From Zestomonas insulae (GTDB taxonomy: Bacteria; Pseudomonadota; Gammaproteobacteria; Pseudomonadales; Pseudomonadaceae): a DNA stretch of 64,000 nucleotides. Positions within the stretch are counted from its first letter, which is position 1. Every line of letters begins with the position of its first letter. Below the pieces are notes generated by a model, which was not told the origin of the DNA, ran no database searches, and saw nothing but the letters and a program-made list of their open reading frames with translations. A program made the position numbers and the translations under genes. The stretch is from contig NZ_JAFEUP010000003.1 of assembly GCF_016901015.1 (NCBI RefSeq), positions 744,001 to 808,000 on the forward strand, written 5' to 3'. This document shows, piece by piece, positions 62,181 to 64,000 of the stretch.

Positions 62181-63497
62181 TCAGCTCTTCAGCTGGCTGG
62201 CGAACTGACCGACCGCGCTGACCACGCGCTGGGCGCCGTCCTGAATCTCGACGATCACCTCGCCGGCCTGGTTGGCCAGGCCGAGGCCCTGTTCGGCCTG
62301 CTGCTTGCTGCTCGACATGCTGCTCACCGCCGCCTGCGCCAGGCTCTGGTTCTTCTGCACCACATCGACGATTTCCTCCGCCGCCTGGCTGGTGCGGGCG
62401 GCCAGCTGGCGCACTTCGTCGGCCACCACGGCGAAGCCGCGGCCCTGGTCGCCGGCGCGCGCCGCTTCGATCGCCGCGTTGAGGGCCAGCAGGTTGGTCT
62501 GATCGGCGATGCCGCTGATGGTCTTGATGATGGTGCTGATCAGCGCCGACTGCTTGTCCAGCGCCTCGATACCCTCGGCGGCTTCCTGCACCTGGCGGGT
62601 GATCTGCCGCATCACCTCGACGGTCTGGCTGACCACCGCGGCGCCTTTCTGCGCGGTCATGTCGGTCTGCTGCGAGGTGCTGTAGGCGATGTTCGCCGCT
62701 TCGGCGACCGCCGACTCCTGGTTGACCTGATCGGTGATCACGGTGGCGAACTTGACCACCTTGTACAGCTCGTTGTGCGCGTTGTGCACCGGGTTGTACG
62801 AGGCTTCCAGCCAGATCACCCGGCCATGGCCGTCGATGCGCTTGAAGCGCCCGGCGATGAATTCGCCACGGTTGAGCTTGGCCCAGAACTCGCGGTAGCC
62901 GGCGGAGTTGGATTCCTCCGGCTCGCAGAAGTTGGAGTGGTGCTTGCCCTTGATCTGCTCGAGGCGGCAGCCCATCGCGCTGAGGAAACGCTCGTTGGCG
63001 GTCAGCACCTCGCCCTTGAGGTTGAATTCGATCACCGCGGTGGAACGCAGCAGGGCGCTGATGATGCCTTCGTGCTCCTTGGCGGTCTCGATGGTGTTGG
63101 TCAGGTCCACGGCGCAGACGGTGAAGCCGGTGAGCTGCTGCTGGCTGTTGCGCAGCGGCTGCCAGATCGCCCGCAGCCAGGCGTCCTGGCCGTTGCTGCG
63201 CAGCATGCGGAATGCACCGGCGTAGTGGTCGCCCTGCTTCAGCGCGCGCTGCAGCGGCGGGTAGTTGGGGTCGCGCTGGAAGGTCGCGGGGAACAGCGAG
63301 TTGACGTCGCGGCCGACCAGCGCATCGCGACGGTAACCCAGTTCCTGGAGGAAGTTGTCGTTGGCCGACACGATCCGCCCGCTGGGGTCGAGATCGAGCA
63401 CCAGACGTTCCTCGTACAGCGACTCCTTGATCTGCTGGTTGCGGGCGCATTCCTCGCGCAGCGCAGCCAACTCTTCCTTCAGGTGTTTATTGAACAT
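62181..63497 (-). CDS. Soluble PAS-PAS chemoreceptor-like protein (BdlA type)
   Basis: A 438-residue cytoplasmic protein without membrane segments. Two PAS domains (residues about 28-135, [33 protein letters not shown], and 145-258, [32 protein letters not shown]) precede a methyl-accepting signalling domain with the tip [36 protein letters not shown]. The architecture and length match BdlA, the P. aeruginosa biofilm dispersion protein, as well as Aer2-like soluble receptors. No HAMP domain. It would respond to redox or cyclic di-GMP changes (family knowledge). A GGDEF gene lies 170 bases upstream on the same strand. Confidence 0.87.
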   Translation of the reverse strand: MFNKHLKEELAALREECARNQQIKESLYEERLVLDLDPSGRIVSANDNFLQELGYRRDALVGRDVNSLFPATFQRDPNYPPLQRALKQGDHYAGAFRMLRSNGQDAWLRAIWQPLRNSQQQLTGFTVCAVDLTNTIETAKEHEGIISALLRSTAVIEFNLKGEVLTANERFLSAMGCRLEQIKGKHHSNFCEPEESNSAGYREFWAKLNRGEFIAGRFKRIDGHGRVIWLEASYNPVHNAHNELYKVVKFATVITDQVNQESAVAEAANIAYSTSQQTDMTAQKGAAVVSQTVEVMRQITRQVQEAAEGIEALDKQSALISTIIKTISGIADQTNLLALNAAIEAARAGDQGRGFAVVADEVRQLAARTSQAAEEIVDVVQKNQSLAQAAVSSMSSSKQQAEQGLGLANQAGEVIVEIQDGAQRVVSAVGQFASQLKS

Positions 63498-63667
63498 GAT
63501 CGCTACTCGCTGGCCGGTGAGAGGTGTGTGTCTGAATAGTCGGCGTTGGCGATATTTTCTGAAGGCCGGCGGATGAATGGCGACCAGCGGTAATCGGCGT
63601 GCTCCGAGCGGTGCACAGGGCGTGGACGGGCGTGCCAGCGGCACGCCGTGAGGGGATTGACGAGGGT

Positions 63668-64000
63668 TCAGGCTTGCGCGACGGGGGCGGCGCTCAGCGG
63701 CTGATATTCGATGCGATTGCGGCCGTTTTGCTTGGCGCGGTACAGCGCGGTGTCGCTGCGGCTCAACGAGGCGAGTGCGCTGGCGTCACTGCTCTCCATC
63801 ACCGCCACGCCGACGCTGATGGTCAGCGGGATGTGCCGATCGCCGTCGAACAGCGGTGAGGCGGCCATGCGCTGTTGCACGCGCTGGGCGAAGGCCACCG
63901 CTTCGGCGCTGTCGGCGCCGACCAGCACCACGGCAAATTCTTCGCCGCCGACCCGCCCGGCGATGTCGATCTTGCGCAGCTGCTCGCGCAGCAGGCTGGC
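63668..64000 (-). CDS. Diguanylate cyclase (GGDEF) C-terminal part, cut by window edge
   Basis: The last 110 residues of a GGDEF protein: [23 protein letters not shown] contains the active-site GGEEF variant, and [41 protein letters not shown] is the family C-terminal signature. The intact motif predicts cyclic di-GMP synthesis. The N-terminal sensory part lies beyond the right edge. It precedes the BdlA-like gene on the same strand, 170 bases away. Confidence 0.93.
   Translation of the reverse strand, partial: ASLLREQLRKIDIAGRVGGEEFAVVLVGADSAEAVAFAQRVQQRMAASPLFDGDRHIPLTISVGVAVMESSDASALASLSRSDTALYRAKQNGRNRIEYQPLSAAPVAQA

Overview
The window reads as chromosome of a high-GC Pseudomonas, close to the P. 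aeruginosa / P. alcaligenes / P. mendocina groups. The evidence is a diagnostic gene order (pykA ... sbcB - mvaT - purU - PctA/B/C-like chemoreceptor - DUF853 ATPase), an MvaT with the R80/G99/N100 residues typical of the Pseudomonas H-NS-like silencers, an AmiE almost identical to the P. aeruginosa aliphatic amidase, and Pseudomonas-type REP palindromes. No IS element, phage, tRNA, rRNA or CRISPR array was seen.

Layout. (1) 1-6.2 kb: 5' end of pykA, a TPR lipoprotein, a flavin-dependent NMO-family oxidoreductase, a fused REC-LuxR-PAS-pseudokinase regulator, a decayed alcohol dehydrogenase pseudogene, a second lipoprotein, a DUF4124 protein and a PilZ protein. (2) 6.2-13.1 kb: a six-gene, translationally coupled membrane operon (RDD, SpoIIM-like, DUF4129, DUF4350, MoxR ATPase, DUF58). 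(3) 13.1-22.7 kb: GrlR-like regulator, sbcB, mvaT, purU, pirin, an amino-acid type chemoreceptor, DUF853 ATPase, small proteins and a thioesterase. (4) 22.8-25.6 kb: ETF-ubiquinone oxidoreductase divergent from a periplasmic Cache-only protein. (5) 25.6-39.5 kb: an amide/urea scavenging island. A two-component system whose sensor is an NCS1-type permease fused to a hybrid histidine kinase sits divergent to urtABCDE, followed by formamidase (fmdA), fmdB, amidase (amiE) and the ClpB-like amiB. Near-identical 16-bp inverted repeats lie upstream of urtA (two) and fmdA (one) and are the best candidates for response regulator sites. (6) 39.5-44.6 kb: a fatty-acyl/organic-acid CoA locus with a heteromeric acyl-CoA dehydrogenase pair, enoyl-CoA hydratase, TetR regulator and class III CoA transferase around one TetR-like operator. 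(7) 44.6-55.1 kb: an MFS transporter, a DUF1302 outer-membrane protein, a LysR regulator, and an operon matching the P. aeruginosa itaconate degradation (ich/ict/ccl, rip) cluster. (8) 55.1-61.6 kb: a MalT-like LuxR regulator, an AraC regulator and a second heteromeric acyl-CoA dehydrogenase pair. (9) 61.8-64 kb: a Fur-like winged-helix protein without metal domain, a soluble PAS-PAS-MCP protein of BdlA type, and the 3' end of a GGDEF protein.

Taken together, regions 1-3 are conserved Pseudomonas core. Regions 5-8 are catabolic: nitrogen/carbon recovery from small amides, then CoA-dependent breakdown of dicarboxylic or branched acids. Electrons from the five acyl-CoA dehydrogenases would reach quinone through the ETF-ubiquinone oxidoreductase in region 4. 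The most interesting undescribed element is the transporter-kinase fusion with its eight-cysteine cluster and its predicted DNA sites in the amide island.
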